A stretch of 64,000 nucleotides of DNA. Origin: Alphaproteobacteria bacterium (GTDB lineage: Bacteria > Pseudomonadota > Alphaproteobacteria > Micavibrionales > Micavibrionaceae). Numbering within the stretch: the first letter of the stretch is position 1; every line of letters begins with the position of its first letter. Under the pieces are notes generated by a model, which was given only the letters and a program-made list of their open reading frames with translations, was not told the origin of the DNA and did no database searches. The stretch spans positions 23,871 through 87,870 of the forward strand of contig NVUR01000001.1 in NCBI GenBank assembly GCA_002401965.1. The letters run 5' to 3'. The translations under genes were made by a program, and so were the position numbers. Shown here one piece after another: positions 55,327 through 64,000 of this stretch.

Positions 55327-56493
55327 TTAATCCTGATTACACTCTTGTTTTTCTGACCTATTGGCAGGCACTGTATCAAAATAAAGATGCGTACACCCCT
55401 GATAATCTTCGACAGAATAAATATCCCCATCACGCACCTGAATATAGCTCTCATTGACAGGAATTTTCCCATGCCCCCCTGGGATATCCAACATGTATTT
55501 TGGCAAGCATATGCCCGAAACACGCCCCTGCAGATCCTTCATAATTTCCTGCCCTCTTTCAAGAGAAACACGAAAATGCGATGTACCCTTCGCGCGATCC
55601 AAATGATGCAAATAATAGGGCTGTACATGCAGCGTTACCAGTTTACGAAATAATTTTTCCAGCGTGACAGCATCGTCATTAACCCCCTTTAACAGCACAG
55701 ATTGCGACAATATAGAACACCCCATACCTCTTAACTGGGAAATTTTATGAATGACCTCTGTGGTAATTTCTTTAACATGATTTATATGTAGAACAACATG
55801 TATAGGCTTAGCTGACAATTTCAAAACGGACAACAGTGTATCGCTGATTAAGGCAGGGTTTACGACAGGCGTACGGGTGTGAATTCTGATAATTTTCACA
55901 TGGTCAATTTCATTCAGTGACCCTATAATTTTTTTCAGACGACGGGACGACAAAACAAAGGGATCACCACCGGTTAAAATGACTTCCCAAATCTCATCAT
56001 GCGACTTTATATACGCAATCGCACGATCAAAATCATCATCAGAAAGATGCTCCGCTCCTGCCCCGACCATCTCACGGCGGAAACAATAACGGCAATAGAC
56101 AGCGCAAATATTTGTAACCTTAAATAAAACTCGATCCACATATCTGTGAACAATCCCATTAACTGGCGCATATATTTCATCGCCAATCGGGTCACTTTTT
56201 TCATCAGAAAGTACGTTTAATTCTTCAAGCGTTGGAATATATTGACGCCCGATAACATCTTTTTCGGGACGTTCCGACTTGCGAATAAGGCGACGCACAT
56301 GATCGCTAATACCGATGTCATATCGCCCCGCCAACTGAATATATCGCGCCTCATCACCATCAGGTAACAATCCCGCCCCTGCCAAATCGGCAAGGCTTCG
56401 CAAACGCCGACGAGATGCATGCGTCATATCCGTTTTCAAATGATTGGTGGTCACAATATCAAACTCAGAATGCTCAACCTCAGGATTGCTCAT
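55327..56493 (-). CDS. Lysine 2,3-aminomutase family radical SAM protein (KamA/EpmB)
   Basis: 388 residues from ATG 56493 (GGAA upstream). CxxxCxxC at Cys130, 134 and 137 (NICAVYCRYC) binds the 4Fe-4S cluster; LTGGDPF, HTRTPVV and the PLP site MLDIPGGHGKIPV follow. EpmB makes beta-lysine for modification of elongation factor P; KamA makes free beta-lysine. Length and sequence fit either; EF-P modification is my favoured guess, but efp and epmA are not in the window. It overlaps pepA by 14 bp and runs into holC. Confidence 0.85.
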   Translation of the reverse strand: MSNPEVEHSEFDIVTTNHLKTDMTHASRRRLRSLADLAGAGLLPDGDEARYIQLAGRYDIGISDHVRRLIRKSERPEKDVIGRQYIPTLEELNVLSDEKSDPIGDEIYAPVNGIVHRYVDRVLFKVTNICAVYCRYCFRREMVGAGAEHLSDDDFDRAIAYIKSHDEIWEVILTGGDPFVLSSRRLKKIIGSLNEIDHVKIIRIHTRTPVVNPALISDTLLSVLKLSAKPIHVVLHINHVKEITTEVIHKISQLRGMGCSILSQSVLLKGVNDDAVTLEKLFRKLVTLHVQPYYLHHLDRAKGTSHFRVSLERGQEIMKDLQGRVSGICLPKYMLDIPGGHGKIPVNESYIQVRDGDIYSVEDYQGCTHLYFDTVPANRSEKQECNQD

Positions 56494-57994
56494 AATTTTC
56501 CGCAACGAAGCGATCAAGAACCCGCACACCAAAGCCCGTACCGTATTTCGGCGCTATATCTTTATCAGTTTTAATCCACGCCGTGCCCGCAATATCCATA
56601 TGTGCCCATGGTGTATCATCATCAATAAAGTGCCATAAAAAGCCCGCCGCCGTACAAGAACCCGCCCAACGTCCTGACTTCGCCATATTTTGCGTATCAG
56701 AAATTGTGCCTTCCATGTCCTTTTTCCAAACCTTATCCAACGGCATACGCCATAATTTCTCATCGCTAGCCTTGCCTGCGCGCTCCATCTGCTCCCACAG
56801 CGCGTCATCAGTCACAAACGTACCGCAATATTCATGCCCCAACGCAATCAGCATCGCACCCGTTAAGGTCGCCAAATCGATAATCAAGCTCGGTTTATAG
56901 ATGTCCTGTACGTATGACAATGCGTCCGCCAACACCAAACGCCCTTCCGCGTCCGTATTCAAAACCTCGATCGTTTTCCCCGCATAGGAGGTAATAATAT
57001 CCGCCGGACGATACGCCCGCGCAGAAGGCATATTTTCCGCCAAACCAACAATAGCAACGACATTGACCTTTGCCTCACGCAGAGCCAACGATTTCATCAA
57101 ACCAACAACCGCAGCCGAACCACCCATATCCATCTTCATATCTTCCATGCCTGCACCGGGTTTCAGAGATATACCGCCCGTATCGAACGTCACCCCTTTC
57201 CCCACAAAAGCAAGCGGCGCATCAGTGGACGTCTTATCCCCGTTCCAGCGCATAATCACCATACGCGGCGGATTATCAGAACCTTGCCCCACGGCCAAAA
57301 TAGCACCCATTCCAAGTTTACGCATTTTCTTTTCATCAAGGACTTCTATCTCAACACCCAGCGGCTTGAGCTGTTCCTTGATACGCTTAGCATAGCTGTC
57401 AGGATACAAAATATTTGGTGGCTCATTCACCAAATCCCGTGCCAAGAACACGCCTTGATTTACACACGCCTGAACCGCGTACAACTCACTGGCTACATCA
57501 CTTTCGAATAACACGAAATGCACAAGGGACAGCATAATTCTGTCATCTTCATCATCAGATTTTGGGGATTGATACAGCTCAAACTTATAAGAACGCAAAG
57601 CAAGACCAACCGCAATATGCGCCGTCAGCGCGCCACAACTGGATAACTCATTATCCGCGTAAAATTCAACGCTCTCTATTTTCTTGGCTTCAAGCGCGCA
57701 CAATAACTTTCCGCCTAATTTCTCGGCCTCGATCTTGGTGAAATCTTCGCGCTTCCCGCAACCCAGTAGAACCACATAGCTATAAGGTGAGCCCTCCGGC
57801 AGCATTAAAATTTCAATCTGCCCGCTCTTACCTTTAAAACTTTTGCTTTTCTCCAGAACGTGATCGACAAAGCCTTTGAACTCGTAATTTAACGACCCGA
57901 CAGACGGGCTGGATTCTTTATCATCATAAAAACAAATAACCGCAGCTTCTGTGTTTTTATAGGGGGCTTTTGAAAACGAGATATCTAATGTCAT
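56480..57994 (-). CDS. pepA: Leucyl aminopeptidase (cytosol aminopeptidase, M17)
   Basis: 504 residues from ATG 57994 (AGGA upstream; an earlier in-frame start at 58012 is less likely). Catalytic domain in the second half: GKGVTFDTGGISLKPG (Lys, Asp), MKMDMGGSAAV, and the signature NTDAEGRLVLADALSY with two metal ligands. Di-metal hexameric peptidase that also binds DNA in E. coli. Divergent from lptF, the usual arrangement. Confidence 0.97.
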   Translation of the reverse strand: MTLDISFSKAPYKNTEAAVICFYDDKESSPSVGSLNYEFKGFVDHVLEKSKSFKGKSGQIEILMLPEGSPYSYVVLLGCGKREDFTKIEAEKLGGKLLCALEAKKIESVEFYADNELSSCGALTAHIAVGLALRSYKFELYQSPKSDDEDDRIMLSLVHFVLFESDVASELYAVQACVNQGVFLARDLVNEPPNILYPDSYAKRIKEQLKPLGVEIEVLDEKKMRKLGMGAILAVGQGSDNPPRMVIMRWNGDKTSTDAPLAFVGKGVTFDTGGISLKPGAGMEDMKMDMGGSAAVVGLMKSLALREAKVNVVAIVGLAENMPSARAYRPADIITSYAGKTIEVLNTDAEGRLVLADALSYVQDIYKPSLIIDLATLTGAMLIALGHEYCGTFVTDDALWEQMERAGKASDEKLWRMPLDKVWKKDMEGTISDTQNMAKSGRWAGSCTAAGFLWHFIDDDTPWAHMDIAGTAWIKTDKDIAPKYGTGFGVRVLDRFVAENYEQS

Positions 57995-58043
57995 TATATT
58001 TTCCTGATGCACGAATAAATTGGAGTCGCTTTAAGACCAGATC

Positions 58044-58072
58044 ATAGTATAATCTCCCGAGCATATCGTCAA
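58044..58072 (-). promoter_or_regulatory. Promoter for pepA
   Basis: Minus-strand TTGACG, 17 bp, TACTAT; leader about 45 nt. Likely drives pepA-kamA-holC. Confidence 0.55.
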
Positions 58073-58142
58073 TTGCCACATACTGGCCTATGAACAACAA
58101 TATACTTAAACTGTAATAACTAGATGTAAACGCGTACATAAT

Positions 58143-59273
58143 ATGAGAATATTCAATTACTATTTGTTAAAAAACCTCTTTATCGCAACGGCTTTTGTCG
58201 CGATCATACTGGCTTTTGTAATATTTTTAACGCAATCACTGAAATTTTTGGAAATCATCATTAATACCGGTGCAGCAGGAAGTGCCTTTCTGGTTTTAAC
58301 CAGCCTCGCTCTGCCGCGATTTTTTGAGGTTATTTTACCGCTTTCTGTTATGGCTGCCACATTGTTCCTCTATAATAAAATGACAGTAGACTCCGAGATT
58401 ACCGCCATTCGCGCCACGGGGTATTCTTCTTTTTCTCTGGCAAAACCCGCCATCATTCTTGGCCTCTGCGTAACGGTTTTGCTGTGGGGCATTACCATGT
58501 GGGTTGCGCCCATTTCATTGGCAAAAATGCACAGCATGCGCCATGCACTAAAATCAGAATTCGCAACGACACTGTTTAAGGAGGGGGTTTTCAACCCCAT
58601 CGGCCGTGGTTTAACTGTCTATATTCGGGAACGAACCAATGAAGGAGAGCTTGCCGGGCTAATGATCCATGACACGCGGGACAAATCCGCGCCACCTTCA
58701 ACTGTTCTGGCCAAACGCGGTATAATCATTATTGATGACGAAGGACAACAGGTCATCGTCTTTAATGGCTCTCGGCAAACCTATAACCCTAAGACACGTA
58801 TATTACAAAGGCTAGACTTTGACCGCTACACCATTGATTTACCAGGCAGCAGCCCTGCGCGCGAAAGATGGGCTGAACCAGATGAACGCACCATTACCAA
58901 GCTGCTAAATCCCGATCCAAACAATAAACGTGATTTAGAAAACTTACATGAGTTTTCAATCGAGATACATCGCCGCTTTACCAGTCCCCTTCTCGCTTTG
59001 TCTTTCCCACTAATCGCACTAAGCATCCTACTGCTTGGCCCCATTGACAGACGCGGTCAAGGCACAAGAATTGGCTTTGCCATTGTGATTATCATGATCA
59101 TTCAGGGTCTGTTTCTGGCATCTTATAATCTTGCGCGCAACAATGACACAGGGCTGGTTTTAATGTATATCCTGACCTTTGCGCCCATTATAATCTCCAC
59201 ATTCCTTCTAAGCGGGTTTAGCGAAGATTTACGCCGCCAACTTCTCTATACCAAGCGGACAAAAACAGCATGA
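58143..59273 (+). CDS. lptF: LPS export permease LptF
   Basis: 376 residues, six membrane helices (three at each end) around a periplasmic jellyroll (~130-265). N-terminal MRIFNYYLLKNLF, ALPRFFEVILPLSVMAATLFLY and ITAIRATGYSS are YjgP/YjgQ family marks. With LptG and LptB2C it moves LPS out of the inner membrane. No clear ribosome site before the ATG. lptG follows with an ATGA overlap. Confidence 0.95.
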   Translation: MRIFNYYLLKNLFIATAFVAIILAFVIFLTQSLKFLEIIINTGAAGSAFLVLTSLALPRFFEVILPLSVMAATLFLYNKMTVDSEITAIRATGYSSFSLAKPAIILGLCVTVLLWGITMWVAPISLAKMHSMRHALKSEFATTLFKEGVFNPIGRGLTVYIRERTNEGELAGLMIHDTRDKSAPPSTVLAKRGIIIIDDEGQQVIVFNGSRQTYNPKTRILQRLDFDRYTIDLPGSSPARERWAEPDERTITKLLNPDPNNKRDLENLHEFSIEIHRRFTSPLLALSFPLIALSILLLGPIDRRGQGTRIGFAIVIIMIIQGLFLASYNLARNNDTGLVLMYILTFAPIIISTFLLSGFSEDLRRQLLYTKRTKTA

Positions 59274-60448
59274 AAATTACACCAACACTCAGCGCATACC
59301 TTGCCAAAAGATATCTGTTCAACCTGTTCATACTACTCATGGCCTTGCTGGCCGTCATCTATTTGTTTGACACCGTCGAACTTATTCGTCGTGCCAGTAA
59401 ACGCGGTGACATCCCGATAAGTCTAGTCTTGCAAATGGGTATATTCAAGCTCCCCAAAGTTGGACAAACATTATTCCCCTTTGCTGTATTATTCAGTGCC
59501 ATGTTTACATTTTGGCAGCTCACCCGTCGTTATGAACTGATCGTTGTCCGTGCCTCAGGCTTTTCAGTCTGGCAATTTCTGTTGCCCATTACCGCCGTTG
59601 GTATCTTGTTTGGCGTTGCACAAATGGCTGTCATCAACCCGATCGGCGCGGTTTTAATCGGGAAATATGAAGAACTGGAGCGCACACATCTAAAACGTCA
59701 AGAAAATCACATTGCCGTTTTTCAGGAAGGGCTATGGCTGAAACAAGCCATTTTGATAGAGTCCGACAACCCGACACCGCCCGCCATTGATGAAACAAGC
59801 GATGGCAACATAACGCCCACGCAAAAACCTGAACTCATCAGTGGTTACGTTATATTGCACGCCCAGAAAATAAAGCAGCCTGAATGGATACTTGGAAACG
59901 TCACTATTTTATATTTCACCGATAACAACACCTTCCTTCAGCGCATAGACGCCAGCACCGCAGAACTAAATAAGAATCTCTGGCATTTACGCGACGTCAC
60001 AATACATAAAGAACACAGCGCACCAGCAAAAGAAAAAACATACCAACTGCCAACAACATTAACCCGTCAAGATATAGAGGAGAGCTTCTCCTCCCCGCAA
60101 AGCATGTCCTTTTGGAAACTACCTGCCTATATAAAGACATTAGAACAAACTGGGTTTGATGCAACAGGGTTGAAAGTCTATTATCACAACTTACTGTCAC
60201 AACCCCTGATGTTCAGCGCAATGATACTCCTCGCCGCGGCTGTATCCATGCGCCCACCGCGTTCAAGGGGGACGCTGCCCATGATCGCAGCAGGCATATT
60301 CATCGGCTTCATCGTATTTTTCCTCTCCAGTTTCCTACAAGCCCTTGGCGCATCACAACAAATTCCTGTTATTCTTGCCGCATGGTCTCCTGCGCTTATA
60401 TCCTTTTTACTCGGCTTAGCAGTCATGATGAATATGGAAGATGGCTAA
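59270..60448 (+). CDS. lptG: LPS export permease LptG
   Basis: 392 residues, six helices around a periplasmic domain. LSAYLAKRYLFNLFILLM at the start, LPKVGQTLFPFAVLFSAMFTFWQLTRRYELIVVRASG as the coupling-helix region, and SMRPPRSRGTLPMIAAGI near the end. Longer than lptF in its periplasmic part (a Pro/Thr-rich insert near 165-190). Coupled to lptF by ATGA. Confidence 0.95.
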   Translation: MKITPTLSAYLAKRYLFNLFILLMALLAVIYLFDTVELIRRASKRGDIPISLVLQMGIFKLPKVGQTLFPFAVLFSAMFTFWQLTRRYELIVVRASGFSVWQFLLPITAVGILFGVAQMAVINPIGAVLIGKYEELERTHLKRQENHIAVFQEGLWLKQAILIESDNPTPPAIDETSDGNITPTQKPELISGYVILHAQKIKQPEWILGNVTILYFTDNNTFLQRIDASTAELNKNLWHLRDVTIHKEHSAPAKEKTYQLPTTLTRQDIEESFSSPQSMSFWKLPAYIKTLEQTGFDATGLKVYYHNLLSQPLMFSAMILLAAAVSMRPPRSRGTLPMIAAGIFIGFIVFFLSSFLQALGASQQIPVILAAWSPALISFLLGLAVMMNMEDG

Positions 60449-60496
60449 AACCGATAAAACATCCACAATTTTTTAATTATCATTAAAATTAACCAA

Positions 60497-60525
60497 TTGA
60501 TAATCTACGCATGCTATTTACAATA
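60497..60525 (+). promoter_or_regulatory. Possible mlaA promoter
   Basis: TTGATA with ACAATA 17 bp (or CAATAT 18 bp) downstream, ~67 nt before the mlaA ATG. Confidence 0.3.
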
Positions 60526-60591
60526 TAAGTACTTTTCTGCATAACACTTCTTCACCTATAAAAATAAACGCTATAAATACAGGATTTCGCA

Positions 60592-61398
60592 ATGAAAACG
60601 ATTACACACACAGCAAATAAAAAGACAAAATCACCCTCTTTTTATACGCGACTTTCTTTAATTGCATTATCCAGCCTTATTGTGTCTTCTTGTGCAAGCA
60701 TGAAGGGAAACGAAATACATGAAGCAGGCATCACAATCTATGACCCTATGGAAGAGCAAAACAGACAGGTTATGGCTTTTAACATGGCCGTAGACAAAGC
60801 CATAATCAATCCCGTTGTGGAAGGATATCGAACAGTAACACCACGCCCTGCCCGCAGTGGTATCAGAAATTTTTTACGTAATTTACGCAGCCCGATCACC
60901 CTTGCAAACCAAATCTTACAAGGGGATGTCTCAGGCGCGTGCAATGTCATGCTTCGCGTCACAATTAACACCTCCATCGGTCTTGGCGGACTTTTTGATG
61001 TTGCTGGCTATGAAGGCATAGAATACGAGCCTGAAGATTTTGGACAAACACTGGCCGTATGGGGCGTTGAACACGGCCCGTACATGGTTGTTCCTTTTAT
61101 TGGCCCATCATCTTTACGTGATTATGGTGGCTATTTCGCCGATACTTTTGCAGATCCTTTGCGCTGGCACCTTTTCAATACAAATCAAGAATTGCTCTAT
61201 ACAGGTAAATATGTCGTTGACTATCTTGATATAAGAGATTCTCTAAAAGACACTCTAGATGATCTGGAAAGCAATTCTATTGATTACTATGCCGCAATCC
61301 GCAGTACCTATTACCAACACCGTAAAGCGCTTGTAAATGACCAAAAAGGCACTGCGCAAAGCGATATTCCGGCAATTCCATATTATGAAGATGAATAA
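60592..61398 (+). CDS. mlaA: MlaA (VacJ) lipoprotein
   Basis: 268 residues. Basic N-terminus, hydrophobic core 21-31 and lipobox IVSSC (Cys34), so an outer-membrane lipoprotein. The MlaA fold is seen in YDPMEEQNRQVMAFNMAVDKAI, TPRPARSGIRNFLRNLRSPI, DFGQTLAVWGVEHGPYMVVP and GPSSLRDYGG. Removes misplaced phospholipid from the outer leaflet and passes it to MlaC. AGGA precedes the ATG. Followed by mlaC, so a two-gene Mla set; MlaDEF not seen. Confidence 0.95.
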   Translation: MKTITHTANKKTKSPSFYTRLSLIALSSLIVSSCASMKGNEIHEAGITIYDPMEEQNRQVMAFNMAVDKAIINPVVEGYRTVTPRPARSGIRNFLRNLRSPITLANQILQGDVSGACNVMLRVTINTSIGLGGLFDVAGYEGIEYEPEDFGQTLAVWGVEHGPYMVVPFIGPSSLRDYGGYFADTFADPLRWHLFNTNQELLYTGKYVVDYLDIRDSLKDTLDDLESNSIDYYAAIRSTYYQHRKALVNDQKGTAQSDIPAIPYYEDE

Positions 61399-61496
61399 AA
61401 TTGTTATTTTTTAAATCTCATATTTGAATCATAAAAAAATACCCTTTATACTTATAAATAGACTATAAGCTTGAAAACTGTTTAAAGGAGAGACTT

Positions 61497-62162
61497 GTGT
61501 TAAGTCATAAATTTATTTTATCACTCGGTACCATAGTAACATTATCGGCCTCAACCTCTGCCTTAGCATTTCAAAACGTGCCTGTATCCCATTCCATTGG
61601 AACATCCATGGATATAATCTACGTGGGTAGTGAAACTCTGGAAGATGGCGCAATAAACTTTGTTTCCAAATTGGCAAAAAAAGGCATCGGCATTTTAGAG
61701 AATGAAGATGTACAGAAAGAGCAACGCGAAAAAGACTTTCGTAAACTTCTGCATAATAATTTCGACATGAAAACAATTGCCAGATTTTCTTTGGGACGCT
61801 ACTGGAAGGTCAGCTCAAAGACAGAGAAAAAAGAATATCTGAACCTATTCGAAAACATGATCATCAATGTCTATTCAAAACGCTTTAGTGAATATAACGG
61901 CCAAACTGTCAAAGTATCCACTGCACGCCTCACAGGCAAAGCAGACGCCCTTGTCTCCTCCTCTATCGTACCTGAAAGCGGGCCAAGAATTCATGTTGAT
62001 TGGCGTATTCGTAAAAAGAAAAATGGCCAATTCAAAGTCATTGATATCATTGTCGAAGGGGTCAGCATGTCTTTAACGCAACGATCCGACTTCGCCTCTG
62101 TGATACAACGTGGCGGCGGTAAGGTAGAAGTCTTGCTGGCGCACTTACGCCCCAAAAGCTAA
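61497..62162 (+). CDS. mlaC: MlaC/Ttg2D-family periplasmic phospholipid carrier
   Basis: 221 residues, GTG start with AAAGGAG upstream. Signal peptide with core 6-20 (cleavage near ALA), then the Tol-Tol-Ttg2 domain: REKDFRKLLHNNFDMKTIARFSLGRYWK, YLNLFENMIINVYSKRF, HVDWRIRKKKNGQFKVIDIIVEGVSM. Shuttles phospholipid between MlaA and the inner-membrane MlaFEDB. 98 bp after mlaA with no terminator between. Confidence 0.93.
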   Translation: MLSHKFILSLGTIVTLSASTSALAFQNVPVSHSIGTSMDIIYVGSETLEDGAINFVSKLAKKGIGILENEDVQKEQREKDFRKLLHNNFDMKTIARFSLGRYWKVSSKTEKKEYLNLFENMIINVYSKRFSEYNGQTVKVSTARLTGKADALVSSSIVPESGPRIHVDWRIRKKKNGQFKVIDIIVEGVSMSLTQRSDFASVIQRGGGKVEVLLAHLRPKS

Positions 62163-62179
62163 AAAATATTTCAATGGAA

Positions 62180-62206
62180 TAGGCAGGCTTTTATAAGCCT
62201 TGCCTT
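62180..62206. terminator. Likely bidirectional terminator between mlaC and the DotA-like gene
   Basis: AATAGGCA-GGCTT, loop TTAT, AAGCC-TTGCCTTATT: a stem of ~11 pairs with one bulge in the 67-bp gap between convergent genes. The U tract is weak on both strands. Confidence 0.5.
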
Positions 62207-62229
62207 ATTGCGTGTAAAAAACGCCTTTA

Positions 62230-64000
62230 TCAGCCACCACCACCATGTATGACCAAGTTATCACTCATAGCAGAAGAGCTCTGCCCTTTCATACGTGCAA
62301 TTGACGTTGTGATCTGTGCGTTGGTCATCTGAGTTGCTCTGTACATCTTACCTGTCAACTCACCCGCAGGATCACCCGCTGTCTCATGGAACGTACTAAC
62401 CGTAACCCCCATCCAACGCATAATGTTATTTGGAATTTGATCGATCAATTTGAAACATGATAAGCCAATCATATAAACGATCATCACATAAATCACAGTA
62501 TAGAACAGCTCATCCACCGGAGAACGCCAATAATCCAAACTATCCCCCACGCTTAAAATCGTGGTATCAAAGATCTCTTTCTGCATATCAAAACCTGTCG
62601 CCGACAATGTTAAAACATGGAAAACCTCATGCAACATCGCCACCAATGCAGAGAATATCGATATACTGGCCAATAAGCCAAATATAATCAGAGTCGGTCG
62701 CAGAAAAATTTCAAATATTAGGAAATAACCGTTTGTTGCCCATGGCCCGGGCAAACCCTCCCCGTCAATTTTTATATGGGCAATCGCCCATAAAGGCATC
62801 GCAACGACAGCCTCAAAAATACTTTTAATCCACCCGCCAAATGCAAAGAAAAAGTATATAAAGGGCATAAACGGCAAGACATAATACAGCATAAACCCGA
62901 TAGACAACGTTATCAGACTCATTTGAACTAAAAATTCACCCGCCGTATCTGCTAAAGGGCCGAAGAAATCATCAGTCAAAATTTCACCGACACCCTGCCC
63001 AACCACACCGGCAAATAAATTCCTGATAGAGGCATCAACAATGCCTTTTCCCGCAGAACTCAGCATCGCCAAGGGATGCGTACCTTCGTTATTTACCAAA
63101 TTCAACAAACCATTCGTACCAAAAACGGTATTAATAAAGTCTATAATACTGTTTTTAGAAGAGCGCGTATGTACGGTTTCTTGCACTTTGGATGTCCGCC
63201 AAAAATTATAGTCACTATATAAAGCGGCGGCGATATATTGATCCCCCGGACGTAACAAAGCCGCGAATTGACCGTTTTGAAGACGTGGGTTAAATCGGTC
63301 TCCATATGACCAATTTGTATCATTTGCCTTATGTGCTGCGGCAATTGTCTCCATAACCATAGGGTACTTATACGGTCTGGGAACATTTTTAACAGCCGTT
63401 GCAATCAGACCATTCAATTCAGCAATTTTATTATACCATAACGCTGCACCAGCCCAGCCTCTTTCACGCACTCGATCCGGCATCAACAAACTACCTGTAT
63501 ACGCTGCCGTATCATATGCAGCGCGAACATTATCAAAGACAGTCGCCCCCCCTAAAGCAGTCCGACCACTCCAATCAGCATATGTCTGATTCAAGAATAA
63601 TTCACTGGTTGCGTTAAACTCTTTGATATTGGCGCTGGCCGCTGCTGCCGTTATCCATTTTGTATCGGACGTAAAAGAAAACTGGATGCCTGCAGAATAA
63701 TTTTGGTCCACACATCCGGGATTATGCCCATATGGCAAAATAGACCGCGCCATACACAATACTGTTTCATCTGCCATATCATTCAAAGTAAAGAAATCAT
63801 TTATTTCCAAATAAAACTCATCTTGAATACCATCGCTTCCAATCACAAATTCATCCAATGATATAATATCAAAATGAAGCTCACCACATGTTGGCTGAAC
63901 ATAGCCCCACTCATTATACGCACCTTCCTTATTATTAGGTAGAATACCCTCATCAGCCGGAGCCCCTAACGTACCAGAGGGATTAGGTGGTGTATTTGGC
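62230..64000 (-). CDS. DotA/TraY-like type IVB secretion membrane protein (cut by right edge)
   Basis: C-terminal ~590 residues; the frame stays open to 64000, beyond the TTG at 63858 where a shorter frame would begin. Membrane helices lie in the second half (SLITLSIGFMLYYVLPFMPFIYFFFAFGG; YFLIFEIFLRPTLIIFGLLA; LFYTVIYVMIVYMIGLSCF), with a large preceding domain and WIKSIFEAVVAMPLWAIAHIKIDGEGLPG, which is characteristic of DotA/TraY. DotA forms part of the inner-membrane channel of Dot/Icm and IncI transfer systems. A Gly run (HGGGG) ends the protein. The rest of the system, if present, must lie to the right. Confidence 0.85.
   Translation of the reverse strand, partial: PNTPPNPSGTLGAPADEGILPNNKEGAYNEWGYVQPTCGELHFDIISLDEFVIGSDGIQDEFYLEINDFFTLNDMADETVLCMARSILPYGHNPGCVDQNYSAGIQFSFTSDTKWITAAAASANIKEFNATSELFLNQTYADWSGRTALGGATVFDNVRAAYDTAAYTGSLLMPDRVRERGWAGAALWYNKIAELNGLIATAVKNVPRPYKYPMVMETIAAAHKANDTNWSYGDRFNPRLQNGQFAALLRPGDQYIAAALYSDYNFWRTSKVQETVHTRSSKNSIIDFINTVFGTNGLLNLVNNEGTHPLAMLSSAGKGIVDASIRNLFAGVVGQGVGEILTDDFFGPLADTAGEFLVQMSLITLSIGFMLYYVLPFMPFIYFFFAFGGWIKSIFEAVVAMPLWAIAHIKIDGEGLPGPWATNGYFLIFEIFLRPTLIIFGLLASISIFSALVAMLHEVFHVLTLSATGFDMQKEIFDTTILSVGDSLDYWRSPVDELFYTVIYVMIVYMIGLSCFKLIDQIPNNIMRWMGVTVSTFHETAGDPAGELTGKMYRATQMTNAQITTSIARMKGQSSSAMSDNLVIHGGGG

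Noticed and set aside
54876..55523. 215-codon frame as a single protein
   Set aside because: The first 66 codons lie inside the radical SAM gene in another frame; holC homology starts exactly at the internal ATG at 55325.
1..64000. CRISPR array, tRNA, rRNA, insertion sequence or integrase
   Set aside because: No regularly spaced repeats, no cloverleaf with CCA-type end in any gap, and no transposase or integrase motifs were found.

Overview
The window is chromosomal DNA of an alphaproteobacterium with an unusually low GC content for the class (low to mid 40s by eye). The evidence is synteny. It contains the alphaproteobacterial block aroA-cmk-rpsA-ihfB-lapA-pyrF-trpF-trpB-trpA-accD-folC, the block rnd-kdsD-lptC-lptA-lptB-rpoN-hpf-ptsN, the pair pepA/holC divergent from lptFG, a tsaE-murU-addB-addA run next to a DivL-like PAS kinase and ahcY, and a ChvG/ChvI two-component pair. 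A DotA/TraY-like type IVB secretion gene at the right edge and the low GC hint at a deep-branching lineage such as Micavibrio-like bacteria, but that placement is inference. No rRNA, tRNA, IS element, integrase or CRISPR array was seen.

Layout. 1-9.6 kb (mostly minus): addA (cut by the left edge), addB, a MurU-like nucleotidyltransferase, tsaE, a small secreted protein on the plus strand that is probably leaderless, a DivL-like kinase with Tyr in place of the H-box His, a 489-bp gap holding a candidate small RNA and a palindromic repeat, and ahcY. 9.7-15.2 kb: two small unknown genes with a clear terminator, chvG/chvI, folC and accD. 15.3-24.6 kb: the trp/pyrF/rpsA/aroA supercluster, in which a Sel1-repeat gene and a GyrI-like effector-binding gene sit between trpB and trpA through three ATGA overlaps. 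24.6-31.4 kb: a GGDEF/EAL protein, a THUMP-like methyltransferase of Bacteroidota type, pyrC, folE and cysS.

31.4-41 kb: a prepilin-like protein, a CHCC zinc protein, hsp20 behind a ROSE-like RNA thermometer, a DUF1150 gene, a PtsN-like protein without its phospho-accepting His, long hpf, rpoN, and the lpt operon with a LysE-family exporter inserted between lptA and lptB, then kdsD and rnd. 41-46.5 kb (plus): a degenerate receiver/GGDEF protein, a compact polysaccharide-export set (outer-membrane export protein, Wzc-like tyrosine kinase and two unknown membrane proteins), and an orphan phage-like gene with its own promoter and leader terminator. 46.6-56.5 kb: recR, lolA, nhaA, ftsK, an internally duplicated helical protein, pheA, a membrane cytochrome c, holC and a KamA/EpmB radical SAM enzyme. 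56.5-64 kb: pepA, lptF, lptG, mlaA, mlaC and the DotA-like gene cut by the right edge.

Envelope biogenesis dominates: lptA, lptB, lptC, lptF, lptG and kdsD for LPS, mlaA/mlaC for phospholipid asymmetry, lolA for lipoproteins, and ftsK for division. Core amino-acid, nucleotide and folate synthesis surrounds it. The most unusual points are the two regulators that lost their phospho-acceptor His (DivL-like, PtsN-like), the coupled insertion inside trpBA, the RNA thermometer, and the promoter-hairpin unit in the ahcY gap. I did not find one large undescribed system; these are separate local observations.
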